Source: Burkholderiales bacterium (GTDB lineage: Bacteria; Pseudomonadota; Gammaproteobacteria; Burkholderiales; Burkholderiaceae_E). From it: a stretch of 64,000 bases of DNA. Below the pieces are notes generated by a model. It was not told the origin of the DNA, did no database searches, and was given only the letters and a program-made list of their open reading frames with translations. The stretch is from NCBI GenBank assembly GCA_029977705.1, contig JAPOKJ010000004.1, positions 1 to 64,000 of the forward strand, read 5' to 3'. Shown here one piece after another: positions 36,585-45,756 of the stretch; the stretch's first letter is position 1; every line of letters starts with the position of its first letter. The position numbers were made by a program, and so were the translations under genes.

Positions 36585-37811
36585 TCAGATCCGCTCGAAG
36601 ATCCCGGCCGCGCCCATGCCGGTGCCCACGCACATGGTGACCATGCCATAGCGGCGTTGCCTGCGGCGCAGGGCATGCACCACGGTCGCGGCGCGGATGG
36701 CGCCGGTGGCACCGAGCGGATGGCCCAGTGCGATCGCACCGCCCATCGGGTTGACCACGGCCGGGTCCAGCCCGAGGTCCTGCATCACGGCCAGTGACTG
36801 GGCCGCAAAGGCCTCGTTCAGTTCGATCCAGCCCATGTCGGCCAGGGACAGTCTGGCATTTTTCAGGGCGGCAGGGATGGCTTCCTTGGGCCCGATGCCC
36901 ATGATCTGGGGCGGCACGCCACGCACCGCGAAGGACACGAAGCGGGCCAGCGGCACCAGGTTGAACTGCCTGAGGATCTTCTCGCTGACCAGGATCAGCG
37001 CACCGGCGCCGTCCGAGGTCTGCGAACTGTTGCCGGCGGTGACCGAGCCCAGGCCGGTCGGCTTGCCGCCCGCATCGCGCGGCGCGGCAAAGGCCGGGCG
37101 CAGTCTGGCCAGGGCCTCCAGCGTCGAGTCGGCACGCGGGCCTTCATCGAGTGAGACCGTGCGGGTCTTGATGATCAGTTCGCCCGAGGACAGATCGGGC
37201 AGCTTTTCCACCACCTCGACCGGACAGATCTCCTGCGCAAATTCACCCGCCTGCTGGGCCGCCATCGCCTTCTGGTGGGACTGCAGCGCGAAGGCATCCT
37301 GGGCCTCGCGGCTGATCTTCCATTGCTGGGCAACCTTCTCGGCGGTCATGCCCATGCCGTAGGCGATGCCGATGTTCTCATTGTTGTCGAAGACATGCAT
37401 GTTGATGCTGGGCTTGTTGCCCATCATCGGCACCAGGCTCATCGACTCGGCGCCAGCGGCGATCATGACATCGGCCTCACCGACCCGGATGCGGTCGGCC
37501 GCCATCGCAATCGCGGTCAGGCCGGAGGCGCAGAAACGGTTGACGGTCACGCCGCCCACGGTATTGGGCAGTCCCGACAGCAGCGCAGCGATGCGCGCCA
37601 CGTTCAGGCCCTGCTCGCCTTCCGGAATGGCGCAACCGACGATCGCATCCTCGATGCTTGCGGGGTCGAGGTTGGGCACCTGGGCCAGCGCCGCACGCAG
37701 CGCCACCACCAGCAGGTCATCAGGCCGGGTGTTGCGGAATACGCCCTTGGGGGCCTTGCCGATCGGTGTCCGGCTGGCCGCCACGATATAGGCGTCTTGA
37801 ACTTGCTTCAT
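36585..37811 (-). CDS. Acetyl-CoA acyltransferase (thiolase)
   Basis: A 408-residue thiolase that cleaves 3-ketoacyl-CoA with CoA in the last beta-oxidation step. Catalytic residues are visible: Cys94 in NRFCASGLT, His364 in GHPLGATG and Cys394 in CVGTGMGAAG. The ATG at 37811 follows the FadN-type gene by 32 bp. The operon order TetR, acyl-CoA dehydrogenase, DUF2147, FadN-type enzyme, thiolase supports fatty-acid oxidation. Chain-length preference is unknown. Confidence 0.93.
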   Translation of the reverse strand: MKQVQDAYIVAASRTPIGKAPKGVFRNTRPDDLLVVALRAALAQVPNLDPASIEDAIVGCAIPEGEQGLNVARIAALLSGLPNTVGGVTVNRFCASGLTAIAMAADRIRVGEADVMIAAGAESMSLVPMMGNKPSINMHVFDNNENIGIAYGMGMTAEKVAQQWKISREAQDAFALQSHQKAMAAQQAGEFAQEICPVEVVEKLPDLSSGELIIKTRTVSLDEGPRADSTLEALARLRPAFAAPRDAGGKPTGLGSVTAGNSSQTSDGAGALILVSEKILRQFNLVPLARFVSFAVRGVPPQIMGIGPKEAIPAALKNARLSLADMGWIELNEAFAAQSLAVMQDLGLDPAVVNPMGGAIALGHPLGATGAIRAATVVHALRRRQRRYGMVTMCVGTGMGAAGIFERI

Positions 37812-37843
37812 GGATAAATCCTTCGATGCGGTGAAGACGCGGT

Positions 37844-40294
37844 TCAGTTGCGCACCGGCTTGCCGGTCTGCAACAAGCCCATGACCCGCTCCTGGGTCTT
37901 GGGGTGGGTGAGCAGGCCACAGAAGGCCTTGCGCTCGAGCGTCATCAGGTACTCCTCGCTGACCAGGGTGCCGGCCTCGATATCGCCACCGCACATCACC
38001 TCGGCAATGGTCTTGCCGAGGTGGAAGTCGTGGCCGGTGATCAGCGCCCCGTCGCGCATGTTGACCAGCTGGGCCATGATCGTCGCGATACCCGGACGAC
38101 CGGCCACCGGGAACATCGCCCTGAGCGGCGGCCGGTAGCCGGCGTCATGCATCGCCTTGGCCTCGCGGATCGCCACGTAAAGCAATTCGTAGGGATTGAA
38201 GACAATGGCATCGCTCTCGAGGAGGTACCCCATCTTCCGGGCCTCGATGGCACTCTTGGCCACGTTCGCGGTGGCCGCGTTCATGAAGTAGCGGGTCAGG
38301 AACTGCAGCAGGTAGGCCTCGGGCGCTGCGGCCCGCTCTTCGGCCGCGCGGCGGGCACCATAGGTCAGACCACCCCCGCCCGGGATCAAGCCGACACCGA
38401 CCTCGACAAGACCGACATAGCTTTCCAGATGGGCTACCCGCTTACTGCAATGGACCGCCAGTTCGCAGCCGCCGCCAAGCGCCAGGCCGCTGATCGCTGC
38501 CACCGTCGGCACACTGGCGTAGCGCAGGGCCAGCATGGCTTCCTGCAGTTTCTTTTCTTCCGGCTCCACAGCCTTGGCGCCGCCCTTCATGAAGGTGGGC
38601 AGCATGGCCTCGAGATTGGCTCCCGCGGAGAACGGCCCCCCGCTCAGGGCGCTCGGACTCCAGATCACCAGGCCCTTGTAGCCGGCTTCGGCCAGCTCGA
38701 GGCCCTTGGCCAGGGCTTCGCCGACGCCCGGGCCAATGGTATTCATCTTGCCGTGCAGGCTCAGCACGATCACGTCATCCAGACCGCGCTCGGACAGCGT
38801 CCACAGGCGCGCCTCGTCATTGCGCAGCAAGGTGGTGCCATACGCCAAGGGATCACGGGAGGTCTGACCATGCACCGAGGCGCGAAAGACCTGACGCTGG
38901 TACACCGGCAGATCCGATACCGGCACATAGGCCTTCCTGGCCGGACTCCATGAACCCTCGGCCTTGTGCACGCCGTCGCGGCCATCGCTAACCCAGTCGG
39001 GCAGCGGTGTATCGCACAGCGCCTTGCCGGCCGCGATATCCTCGCTGATCCAGGCAGCAACCTGTTGCCAACCCGCCGCCTGCCATAGTTCGAACGGCCC
39101 CTGGTTCTGTCCGAAGCCAAAGCGCATCGCCAGATCCAGGTCGCGCGCGTTGTCGGCAATCGTCTCCAGATGTACCGCGACGTAGTGGAAGGTGTCGCGC
39201 AGGATCGCCCACAGGAACCGGGCCTGCGGGTTGGTCGATTCGCGCAGCAGTTTCAGGCGCTCGGCCGGGTCCTTCTTTTTCAGGATGCGGGCCACGGTCT
39301 CGTCGGCCTTGCCGCCCCCCGCCAGATACTGGCCGGTCGCCAGATCCAGGCGCTGGATATCACGGCCAACCTTCTTGTAGAAGCCCGCGCCGCTCTTCTG
39401 ACCCAGCGCACCGGCGGCCAGCAGGCCGGCAATCGGCGCCGGGGTTGCAAAATGCATGGCAAAGGGATCACGGGCGGGGCCTTCGCCATCGACCTTCAGG
39501 TTGTCCTGCATGGTCTTGATGACGTGGCCCATCACATCCAGCCCGACCACATCGGCGGTACGGAAGGTGGCCGACCTGGCACGGCCCATCTTCTCGCCGG
39601 TCAGATCATCGACGACATCGATCGGCAGATTGAACTTCTGCGCCTCGATCACCGTGGCCAGGATGCCGAAGATGCCCACCCGATTGGCGATGAAATTGGG
39701 CGTGTCCCTGGCTCGGATCACACCCTTGCCCAGCACCCGGGTCAGGAAGGACTCGAGCTGGTCGAGGATCACCGGCCGGGTGGCAGCGGTCGGAATGAGC
39801 TCGGCCAGGTGCATGTAGCGCGGCGGGTTGAAGAAATGCACGCCGCAAAAACGCGCCTTCAGGTGGGCATCCGTGAGTCCCTCGGACAGGCTTGTGATCG
39901 ACAGGCCCGAGGTATTGGTGGCGAAGAGGGCATGCGGCGCGATGAAGGGCGCAACCTTGCGGTAGAGGTCGTGCTTCCAGTCCATGCGCTCGGCGATCGC
40001 CTCGATCACCAGGTCGCAGCCCTTGAGCAGTTCCAGGTCGGTGTCGTAATTGGCAGGCTGGATCGCAGAGGCCAGATCGGCATGGCCAAGCGGCGCCGGG
40101 TTGAGCTTTTTCAGGCCCTCGATCGCGCGCAGCGCAATCGCGTTGCGGTCAGGGGCTGGCTCCCCTTCCCGGGGCTGGGCCGCCAAATCGAACAACAGCA
40201 CCGGCACCCGGGCATTGATGCAATGGGCTGCGATCTGCGCCCCCATCACGCCGGCGCCCAGCACTGCCACTTTCTTCACATTGAATGCAGACAT
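37844..40294 (-). CDS. 3-Hydroxyacyl-CoA dehydrogenase/enoyl-CoA hydratase, FadN-type
   Basis: An 816-residue bifunctional enzyme. The dehydrogenase part comes first (NAD loop VAVLGAGVMGAQIA near 9-22, with ATNTSGLSITSLS and FCGVHFFNPPRYM). The crotonase part lies at the C-terminus (about 500-700, with GGPFSAGANLEAML and SGLALGGGCELAVHCSKRVAHLES). This order is the reverse of E. coli FadB and matches the FadN type. Its length, about 100 residues more than FadB, is normal for that type. It performs hydration and oxidation on acyl-CoA and is coupled to the thiolase. Confidence 0.92.
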   Translation of the reverse strand: MSAFNVKKVAVLGAGVMGAQIAAHCINARVPVLLFDLAAQPREGEPAPDRNAIALRAIEGLKKLNPAPLGHADLASAIQPANYDTDLELLKGCDLVIEAIAERMDWKHDLYRKVAPFIAPHALFATNTSGLSITSLSEGLTDAHLKARFCGVHFFNPPRYMHLAELIPTAATRPVILDQLESFLTRVLGKGVIRARDTPNFIANRVGIFGILATVIEAQKFNLPIDVVDDLTGEKMGRARSATFRTADVVGLDVMGHVIKTMQDNLKVDGEGPARDPFAMHFATPAPIAGLLAAGALGQKSGAGFYKKVGRDIQRLDLATGQYLAGGGKADETVARILKKKDPAERLKLLRESTNPQARFLWAILRDTFHYVAVHLETIADNARDLDLAMRFGFGQNQGPFELWQAAGWQQVAAWISEDIAAGKALCDTPLPDWVSDGRDGVHKAEGSWSPARKAYVPVSDLPVYQRQVFRASVHGQTSRDPLAYGTTLLRNDEARLWTLSERGLDDVIVLSLHGKMNTIGPGVGEALAKGLELAEAGYKGLVIWSPSALSGGPFSAGANLEAMLPTFMKGGAKAVEPEEKKLQEAMLALRYASVPTVAAISGLALGGGCELAVHCSKRVAHLESYVGLVEVGVGLIPGGGGLTYGARRAAEERAAAPEAYLLQFLTRYFMNAATANVAKSAIEARKMGYLLESDAIVFNPYELLYVAIREAKAMHDAGYRPPLRAMFPVAGRPGIATIMAQLVNMRDGALITGHDFHLGKTIAEVMCGGDIEAGTLVSEEYLMTLERKAFCGLLTHPKTQERVMGLLQTGKPVRN

Positions 40295-40315
40295 CTCGTT
40301 TTCCAGTCAGGGTAC

Positions 40316-40768
40316 TTACTCGCGGATCCAGGTCTGGGTACGGCCCAGCAGGGGGGTTCCGATATAGCCCCGCAGCTCGAGCTTCTTGCCGCCTTCGATG
40401 AGCTTGAGGCGCGCCTTGTAGAACTTGCCGTTGTTGGGGTCGAGGACCGTGCCGCCATCCCAGTGGTCCTTGTCCTTGCGCAGGCCCTGCAGGATGGTCA
40501 TGCCCTTGACCGGCTTGTCCTTCAGATCCCCTTCGCAATGCTCGCAGCGGGCGTCCTCCTGACCCTTGGTCAGGATCGCTTCAATGCGACCGGTCAGCGC
40601 GCCGCCATTTTCGGTAATGCGGATCAGGCCCTTGGACTCACCCGTCTTGTCATCAATGTTTCGCCAAAGGCCGACCGGCGAATCGGCCTGGGCCTGCGCC
40701 GCAACAGTGATCAGGGCAAGGCCCAGCCCCAGGGAAAGGCGGGACATCCAGCGTTTGAACAGGCTCAT
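40316..40768 (-). CDS. DUF2147 exported protein
   Basis: A 150-residue small protein with a signal peptide (LSLGLGLALITVAAQAQA) and the DUF2147 signature GLWRNIDDKTGESKGLIRI, ENGGALTGRIEAILTKG, and GYIGTPLLGRTQTWIR at the end. The domain is a beta-barrel-like fold of unknown role. It occurs widely in Burkholderiales beside beta-oxidation genes. It is on the operon strand, 21 bp upstream of the FadN-type gene. Confidence 0.88.
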   Translation of the reverse strand: MSLFKRWMSRLSLGLGLALITVAAQAQADSPVGLWRNIDDKTGESKGLIRITENGGALTGRIEAILTKGQEDARCEHCEGDLKDKPVKGMTILQGLRKDKDHWDGGTVLDPNNGKFYKARLKLIEGGKKLELRGYIGTPLLGRTQTWIRE

Positions 40769-40836
40769 CAAGGCTTCCTCTTTCGTGACAGGGTGGGGGG
40801 AAAAGTCCCGGGACAGGGCGAACGGGGCGGCGGGCT

Positions 40837-42624
40837 TCAGAACAGGGCCTCTTCCATTGCCATGATCGGCGCCGCGCCACTGCGGGCCACACGGATCAAG
40901 GAGGCCGTCTCGGGTTGCAGCTTGGCAAAGTAAAAGCGCGCCGTGATCAGCTTGGCCTTGTAGAAGTCATCGCCACTGTTCTGCTTGTCCAGCGCAATGC
41001 GGGCCATGCGCGCCCACAGGTAGGAGAGCACCAGGTGACCGACCACGCGCAGGTAAGGCACAGCCGCAGCGCCCGCCTCGTCCTGGTTGCCGAAGGCCTT
41101 CATACCGATCTCGGTGGTCAGCTTCTCGAGCTTCTGGCCCAGGTCGGCGAGCGGGTTGATGAACTCGGCCATGTCCTCACGGGTGCCTTCCTTCTCGATC
41201 AGGTCGTAGACGAGCTTGCCGAATGCCTTGAGCGTCGCGCCATTGTTCTGCAGCACCTTGCGGCCAAGCAGATCGAGCGACTGGATGGTGTTGGTGCCCT
41301 CGTAGATCATGTTGATGCGAGCATCGCGGACCAATTGCTCCATGCCGTTCTCACGGATGTAGCCATGGCCCCCGAAGACCTGCATGCCCAGGCTGGTGCA
41401 TTCAAAGCCGGCATCGGTGAGGAAGGCTTTCACGATCGGGGTGAGCAGGGCCACCATGGCCTCGATGCGTTTGCGCTCATCGGCATCGGGGTGGTTTTCA
41501 TACTCGTCGATCATCAGGCTGACCCAGTAGGCCAGCGCCCGGCAACCCTCGGTGTAAGCGCGCTGCGTCAGCAGCATGCGGCGAACGTCAGGATGCACGA
41601 TGATCGGGTCAGCCGGCTTGTCCGGCGCCTTGGGGCCGGTCAGCGAACGGCTCTGGATGCGGTCCCGGGCATAGGCCACCGAGTTCTGGTAGGCCATCTC
41701 CATCAGGCCCAGCGACTGCATGCCCACACCCAGGCGGGCGGCGTTCATCATCACGAACATCGCGGCCAGTCCACGGTTGGGCTCGCCGACCATCCAGCCG
41801 GCGGCGCCCTCGATGGTCATTTCGCAGGTGGCACTGCCATGGATGCCCATCTTGTTTTCCAGACGGGTACATTTGATGCCATTGCGCGGGCCCAGGCTGT
41901 TGTCGGCATTGGGAATGAACTTGGGCACCAGGAACAGCGAGATGCCCTTGACGCCAGCAGGTGCATCGGGCAGGCGCGCCAGCACCAGATGAATGATGTT
42001 CTCGGTCAGGTCGTGTTCGCCCGCCGAAATGAAGATCTTGGTGCCGGTGAGGCGGAAGGATCCATCGGCCTGTGGCTCGGCCCGGGAGCGGAGCATGCCC
42101 AGGTCGGTGCCGCAATGCGGCTCGGTCAGGCACATCGTGCCCAGCCACCTGCCGGAAACCAGCATCGGCAGGTACCTGGCCTTGAGCGTGTCGCTGCCAT
42201 GATGCGCGATGGCGGCGTAGGCGCCATGGGTCAGCCCTGGATACATGGTCCAGGCCTGGTTGGTGGCATTCATCATTTCCTGCATCGTCGTCTGCATCAC
42301 ATGGGGCAGACCCTGGCCTCCCCAGGTGTCGGCACAGGCCAGGCCCGGCCAGCCCCCTTCGACAAACTTGGCATAGGCCTGCTTGAAGCCCTTGGGGGTG
42401 GTGACCACGCCGTCAGCACTCAGCTTGCAGCCCTCGACATCACCGACCAGGTTGATCGGCAGCAGTTCTTCAGCGCAGAACTTGCCACCTTCTTCCATGA
42501 CCTGGTCCATCAGTTCGCGGTTGACCTCGGCATGACGTGGCAGCGTCTTGAGGACGCCGGCGGCGTCCAGCAATTCATGCATGACGAACTGCATGTCACG
42601 AAGCGGGGGCGTGTAGTGGGGCAT
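40837..42624 (-). CDS. Acyl-CoA dehydrogenase
   Basis: A 595-residue flavoenzyme of the long (about 600) acyl-CoA dehydrogenase class. It has an N-terminal helical part, MCLTEPHCGTDLGML and TGTKIFISAGEHDL in the substrate/FAD region, and the C-terminal helix segment QVFGGHGYIRENGMEQLVRDARINMIYEGT that includes the catalytic region. A C-terminal extension (about 450-595) is typical of DmdC/FadE-like members. It oxidises an acyl-CoA to the 2-enoyl-CoA, passing electrons to ETF. The TetR gene ends 12 bp upstream, so they share an operon. Confidence 0.93.
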   Translation of the reverse strand: MPHYTPPLRDMQFVMHELLDAAGVLKTLPRHAEVNRELMDQVMEEGGKFCAEELLPINLVGDVEGCKLSADGVVTTPKGFKQAYAKFVEGGWPGLACADTWGGQGLPHVMQTTMQEMMNATNQAWTMYPGLTHGAYAAIAHHGSDTLKARYLPMLVSGRWLGTMCLTEPHCGTDLGMLRSRAEPQADGSFRLTGTKIFISAGEHDLTENIIHLVLARLPDAPAGVKGISLFLVPKFIPNADNSLGPRNGIKCTRLENKMGIHGSATCEMTIEGAAGWMVGEPNRGLAAMFVMMNAARLGVGMQSLGLMEMAYQNSVAYARDRIQSRSLTGPKAPDKPADPIIVHPDVRRMLLTQRAYTEGCRALAYWVSLMIDEYENHPDADERKRIEAMVALLTPIVKAFLTDAGFECTSLGMQVFGGHGYIRENGMEQLVRDARINMIYEGTNTIQSLDLLGRKVLQNNGATLKAFGKLVYDLIEKEGTREDMAEFINPLADLGQKLEKLTTEIGMKAFGNQDEAGAAAVPYLRVVGHLVLSYLWARMARIALDKQNSGDDFYKAKLITARFYFAKLQPETASLIRVARSGAAPIMAMEEALF

Positions 42625-42635
42625 GACGATTCCTG

Positions 42636-43319
42636 TTACTGAAGGAGGGTTTGGAGGGAAGATGCGGCGGGCCGTGGCCGGGCCGCGAGGAGTTTCTTGC
42701 GCCCGCTCGCACTCAGGGCGGGGTTCATGCGTGCCGTCATGACACGCTCGAAGGCGCGGCGGGCGCGGTTGATCGCATCAGGCGTGTTGAGCAGGCGCGC
42801 ATCGTGGTGCAGGGCCAGCACAATGCCGTAGAGATCGAAGACAAGGTCCGATACCGTACCGGCCTCGTCGCCCGAAGGTTTCAGATGGCCCTCGGCGATG
42901 GCCTGACGCACCGCCTTGATCAATTCGCGCTGCCATGACTTGACGATCGCCACCAGGGTGTCGCGCACCGGCCCGGGCCGGTCGTCATATTCGGCAGCAC
43001 CCGAGATCCAGATGCAGCCATGCTCCCGGTTGGTTGCGGTATTGGCCATCCAGTGCTCGAAGATGCCCCTGAGCCGTGGCAGGCCGCGCGGCGCTTCCAG
43101 GCCCGGCTTGAGCACCTCTTCGACGAAACGTCGCTCGTACTCCTTGAGCACCGCGATCTGCAAGTCTTCCCGGGAGCCGAAATGCGAGAACACGCCACTC
43201 TTGCTCATCTGCATCAGGTCGGCCAGCGTGCCGATGGTGATGCCCTCCAGCCCCTGACGTGCGGCCAGGCCGACGGCAGAGGTGAGGATGGCAGCACGGG
43301 TTTGCTCGCCTTTGCGCAT
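42636..43319 (-). CDS. TetR-family regulator of the beta-oxidation operon
   Basis: A 227-residue TetR protein with an N-terminal helix-turn-helix (about 10-55: ILTSAVGLAARQGLEGITIGTLADLMQMSKSGVFSHFGSREDL) and an acyl-ligand-type C-terminal domain (TetR_C of the FadR/PsrA-like kind). GGAGAA precedes the ATG at 43319. Its promoter at 43436-43407 overlaps a palindrome ACGGTCGTTCGT, so it probably represses itself and the downstream genes. The inducer may be an acyl-CoA. A longer in-frame start upstream lies in the promoter and is rejected. Confidence 0.9.
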   Translation of the reverse strand: MRKGEQTRAAILTSAVGLAARQGLEGITIGTLADLMQMSKSGVFSHFGSREDLQIAVLKEYERRFVEEVLKPGLEAPRGLPRLRGIFEHWMANTATNREHGCIWISGAAEYDDRPGPVRDTLVAIVKSWQRELIKAVRQAIAEGHLKPSGDEAGTVSDLVFDLYGIVLALHHDARLLNTPDAINRARRAFERVMTARMNPALSASGRKKLLAARPRPAASSLQTLLQ

Positions 43320-43394
43320 GGTTCTCCGGAAAAGGCAGGGATCGGGGGCCTGGCGATCCAAAAAAGCGGCTTGCGGTGCCAGGACGCCAAAAGC

Positions 43395-43406
43395 ACGAAC
43401 GACCGT
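43395..43406. promoter_or_regulatory. Candidate operator of the TetR regulator
   Basis: ACGAACGACCGT is an imperfect palindrome of the kind many TetR regulators of fatty-acid genes use. It overlaps the predicted transcription start of the TetR operon. Inference from position. Confidence 0.4.
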
Positions 43407-43436
43407 ACTATTTTCCGGTGCGCCCAACCCTGTCAA
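43407..43436 (-). promoter_or_regulatory. Promoter of the TetR/beta-oxidation operon
   Basis: On the minus strand TTGACA (43436-43431) is followed after 18 bp by AATAGT (43412-43407). The -35 is perfect and the -10 matches at four positions. The start point would lie near 43400, inside the operator-like palindrome. Confidence 0.55.
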
Positions 43437-43548
43437 ACGACGGGGTGACGAACGGCGGGGGTTTTAGGGCAGCCGCTCTATTGGTGCGGCGCACCAGAGG
43501 GCGTGCCCGCAAGCACAGGGGCAATGGCGCGCTGCGGCGCGCCCCGCA

Positions 43549-44526
43549 TCAGTCCGGCTTGATGTTCTTGGCCTTGATCAGGCGCGCCCACTTGTCGGTG
43601 TCCTGCCTGAGGATGGTGGCCAGTTCGCGAGGGCTCGAGGGGGCTGGCTCGGCGCCCCCTTTCAGCAGCTTGTCCTTGAGCACGGGATCGTTCATGGTCT
43701 GGCGCACCGCCTTGTTCAGCGCCTCGATGAGCGGGGCCGGGGTCTTGATCGACGCGAACAAGGCGTACCAGTTGTTGGTGTCGACATTCCTGATGCCCTG
43801 CTCATCCAGGGTCTTGACCTCGGGCAGGGCGGGGTGGCGTTTGCCCGCTGCAATGCCCAGGGGCTTGAGCTTGCCGCTGCGGACATGGCCGATCAGCCCC
43901 GGGATGTCCCCGAAGAAGCCGCCGATCTGCCCGCCCATCAGGTCGGTGATCGCCGGAGCCGCCCCCTTGTAGGGGATGTGCTGGACATTGGCCCCCGAGG
44001 CATCGGCGAATTGTTCGATGGCCATGTGCGGGATGCTGCCATTGCCGGTCGAACCCATCGTCACCGGATCCTTGCGCTTCTTGCTGTTGGCCACGAACTC
44101 GGCCGCATCCCGGGCCGGGTCGTTCGGATGCACCACCAGCAACTCGACATTGTTGGCCACCATCGACACCGGTGCGAAATCGCGCACCATGTCATAGGCG
44201 AGCTTTTCATAGAGCGCCGGGTTGATGGCCACGGCGCCCACGCTGGTAAACCACAGGGTGTGGCCATCGGGCTCCGAGCGCAGGACCTCGGCCGCCGCAA
44301 TGGCACCATTGCCGCCCGGCTTGTTCTCGATGACCACGGGCCGGCCCAGCTCCTTGCCCAGCTGCTCAGCGACCGCGCGCGCAACGATGTCCACCGGACC
44401 GCCGGGCGGAAAGGCCACCAGCAGGCGGGTGGCCTTGCCTTGCGCCTGGACGGGCCGCAGGGCGGGCAGGAGACTGGCAAGGGTCCAGGCGGTTGCCCGG
44501 GCCAGGGCGCTGCGACGATGGGTCAT
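43549..44526 (-). CDS. Bug-type tripartite tricarboxylate receptor
   Basis: A 325-residue receptor with signal peptide (HRRSALARATAWTLASLLPALRPVQAQ). Family motifs are LLVAFPPGGPVDIVARAVAEQLG, ENKPGGNGAIAAA and EPDGHTL. An AGGAG site precedes the ATG. It diverges from the next Bug gene over a 192-bp promoter region containing TTCCA-N5-TGGAA (44640-44654), a possible operator. No membrane partners are nearby. Confidence 0.9.
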   Translation of the reverse strand: MTHRRSALARATAWTLASLLPALRPVQAQGKATRLLVAFPPGGPVDIVARAVAEQLGKELGRPVVIENKPGGNGAIAAAEVLRSEPDGHTLWFTSVGAVAINPALYEKLAYDMVRDFAPVSMVANNVELLVVHPNDPARDAAEFVANSKKRKDPVTMGSTGNGSIPHMAIEQFADASGANVQHIPYKGAAPAITDLMGGQIGGFFGDIPGLIGHVRSGKLKPLGIAAGKRHPALPEVKTLDEQGIRNVDTNNWYALFASIKTPAPLIEALNKAVRQTMNDPVLKDKLLKGGAEPAPSSPRELATILRQDTDKWARLIKAKNIKPD

Positions 44527-44639
44527 GTGTTGTCTCCTGAGGGTGCGACGGGCCGCCCGCGGCATCGGTCAATGCAATGCCAGATTGTGTCATGGTCGGG
44601 CCTGGCGGTCGGGTCCGGCGACCGCAGCCGGTGGCCCTT

Positions 44640-44654
44640 TTCCAAAGAGTGGAA
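44640..44654. promoter_or_regulatory. Inverted repeat between divergent Bug genes
   Basis: TTCCA-AAGAG-TGGAA, a 5-bp inverted repeat with 5-bp spacer about 65 bp before the second Bug start. The TGGAA/TTCCA arms resemble IclR-family sites. No regulator gene is adjacent, so assignment is weak. Confidence 0.3.
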
Positions 44655-44718
44655 TCGGCCAACGCCCGGCCAGCCCGGTGCCCCGTAGACTGCCGGCCAG
44701 CAAGCCAAGGAACGCATC

Positions 44719-45753
44719 GTGCCCCCAGTGTCGTCAGTCTCGCGGATTCGGCAACAGGCCCTGGCCCTGGCCAGCCTGTTTCTTGCACCCCTGTCCCTTG
44801 GAAACCTCATTCTCATCGCCAGCGGGGCCTTGTGGTCCTCAAGTCCTGTCCATGCCGCCTTCCCGGACAAGCCGGTGCGCATCGTCGTTCCCTTTGCGCC
44901 CGGCGGAGGCACCGACCTGATTGCCCGGACCCTGGGTCAAGGCATGGCGGCCGAACTCGGCCAGCCTGTGGTGATCGACAACAAGCCCGGCGCCGGTACC
45001 CTGATTGGCACGGATCTGGTAGCCAAGAGTACCCCCGATGGCTACACCCTGGTCATCGCCACCTTTGCCCATGCGGTCAATCCGGCCCTGCTGCCCAGGC
45101 TGCCCTATGCGCAGGACAAAGCCTTCGCCCCGGTCATCCTGATCGGCCGGTCGCCCAATGTCCTGGTGGTGCGCGCCGACAGTCCCCTCAAGTCGGTACG
45201 TGACCTGCTCACAGTGGCGCGCGCGCAGCCGAAGAAGCTCAGTTTTGCCTCGCAGGGCAATGGCACCTCGGCCCACCTGGCCGGCGAGTTGTTCAAGACC
45301 CTGGGAAAGGTCGAGATGACGCATATCGCCTATCGCGGCGCAGGCCCTGCGCTGACCGACCTGCTCGGGGGCCAAGTCGACATGATGTTCGCCACGTCCT
45401 CGGCGGTGGGTGCATTGCTCGATGGTGGCAAGCTTCGCGCCCTGGGGGTAACGACCGCAGAGCGATCGCCCGCGATGAAGGACGTTCCCAGCATTGCCGA
45501 GGCCGGCCTGGGCGGCTATGTGATGGAAAGCTGGTACGGTCTGTATGTCCCGGCCGGCACGCCAGCGGAGGTCATCGCACGCCTGAATGCCGCCGCCCGC
45601 AAGGCGGTGCAGACCGAGGTGTTCCGCAAGAAGGTGGCCGAGGAAGGCCTGACCATCAGTGCCGGAACGCCCGCCGAACTGGACCAGTATGTACGCGCCG
45701 AGGAGAGCCGCTGGCGCAAGATCATCAAAGACAACCACATCACTTCGGACTGA
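44719..45753 (+). CDS. Bug-type tripartite tricarboxylate receptor
   Basis: A 344-residue receptor with a long N-terminal segment (hydrophobic 14-40) ending near HAA. Motifs include KPVRIVVPFAPGGGTDLIARTLGQ, DNKPGAGTLIGTDL and TPDGYTLVIATFAHAVNP. The GTG start at 44719 has AAGGAA upstream. Enoyl-CoA hydratase and acyl-CoA synthetase genes follow with gaps of 3 bp or overlap, so it opens a plus-strand operon for uptake and activation of a carboxylate. It is the reference used here to size the deletion in the short Bug gene at 48667. Confidence 0.9.
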   Translation: MPPVSSVSRIRQQALALASLFLAPLSLGNLILIASGALWSSSPVHAAFPDKPVRIVVPFAPGGGTDLIARTLGQGMAAELGQPVVIDNKPGAGTLIGTDLVAKSTPDGYTLVIATFAHAVNPALLPRLPYAQDKAFAPVILIGRSPNVLVVRADSPLKSVRDLLTVARAQPKKLSFASQGNGTSAHLAGELFKTLGKVEMTHIAYRGAGPALTDLLGGQVDMMFATSSAVGALLDGGKLRALGVTTAERSPAMKDVPSIAEAGLGGYVMESWYGLYVPAGTPAEVIARLNAAARKAVQTEVFRKKVAEEGLTISAGTPAELDQYVRAEESRWRKIIKDNHITSD

Positions 45754-45756
45754 ACC

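Noticed and set aside
39170-42642. Long plus-strand open frames opposite the FadN-type and acyl-CoA dehydrogenase genes
   Set aside because: They are low-complexity, Gly/Arg/Gln-rich translations without domain motifs, opposite strongly supported genes.
42636-43436. Longer TetR start at 43436
   Set aside because: It would place the promoter and operator inside the coding region; the ATG at 43319 has GGAGAA and begins the DNA-binding domain normally.
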